From the NCBI GenBank assembly GCA_963575745.1, contig CAUYUJ010014629.1:324667-388666 (forward strand): a stretch of DNA of 64,000 nt. The letters are read 5' to 3'. This document shows, one piece after another, positions 63,610-64,000 of the stretch (the first letter of the stretch is position 1; each line of letters begins with the position of its first letter). Under the pieces are notes generated by a model, which did not search any database, had not been told where the DNA came from, and saw only the letters and a list, made by a program, of their open reading frames with translations. This DNA comes from Prorocentrum cordatum (Eukaryota; Sar; Dinophyceae; Prorocentrales; Prorocentraceae). The position numbers and the translations under genes are program-made.

Positions 63610-64000
<391 letters not shown>

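Overview
This window looks like nuclear DNA of a dinoflagellate. The strongest evidence is a complete copy of the dinoflagellate spliced leader (DinoSL), CCGTAGCCATTTTG + GCTCAAG, on the minus strand at 40662-40682. It stands 165 nt upstream of the first reading frame of a non-LTR retrotransposon. The GC-rich base composition, the mass of triplet microsatellites and short tandem arrays, and the scarcity of intact genes all fit. The genus cannot be decided from sequence alone (a Prorocentrum-like genome is a guess). One run of exactly 100 N (33969-34068) shows that this is a scaffold with a gap of unknown size.

Layout. 1-9.5 kb: tandem arrays (about 62 bp and 82 bp units), a 1.3 kb CAT/ATC tract, CA/GT and CCT runs, and a broken coding remnant (5.8-6.3 kb, minus). 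9548-15170: a 5.6 kb element with 52 bp terminal inverted repeats and an exact 8 bp target duplication. It contains about 21 copies of a 158-160 bp satellite, ATC microsatellites and a reiterated GA-rich module. 15-34 kb: microsatellites, a 42 bp array, a 90 bp array, inverted GCCGCCGAA arrays, dispersed duplicate repeats, and a few weak coding candidates. 34.15-40.68 kb: the retrotransposon on the minus strand, in order DinoSL, zinc-finger/coiled-coil ORF1, endonuclease-like domain, reverse transcriptase, RNase H, C-terminal zinc-binding tail. It carries two in-frame stops and frameshifts, so it is a recent but dead (or misassembled) copy. It lies inside a CCT/GGA microsatellite. 41-44 kb: a fragment of a second retroelement, a frame-broken coding locus on the minus strand, and two short relatives (191 and 161 bp) of the 5.6 kb element, each with an 8 bp target duplication. 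44-64 kb: more microsatellites, coding-like islands on the minus strand (45.9-46.5 and 49.2-52.4 kb), fold-back elements, second copies of several short inverted-repeat families, a long decayed triplet tract (53.6-54.35 kb), a 1 kb ATC tract and a terminal TAC array.

No rRNA, tRNA, CRISPR, complete spliceosomal gene or operon was recognised. The only proteins whose family can be named with confidence belong to retroelements. The other coding calls rest on protein-like residue patterns and are low confidence. What works together here is mobile DNA: spliced-leader-tagged retrotransposition, short TIR elements that multiplied, and satellites carried inside one of them.
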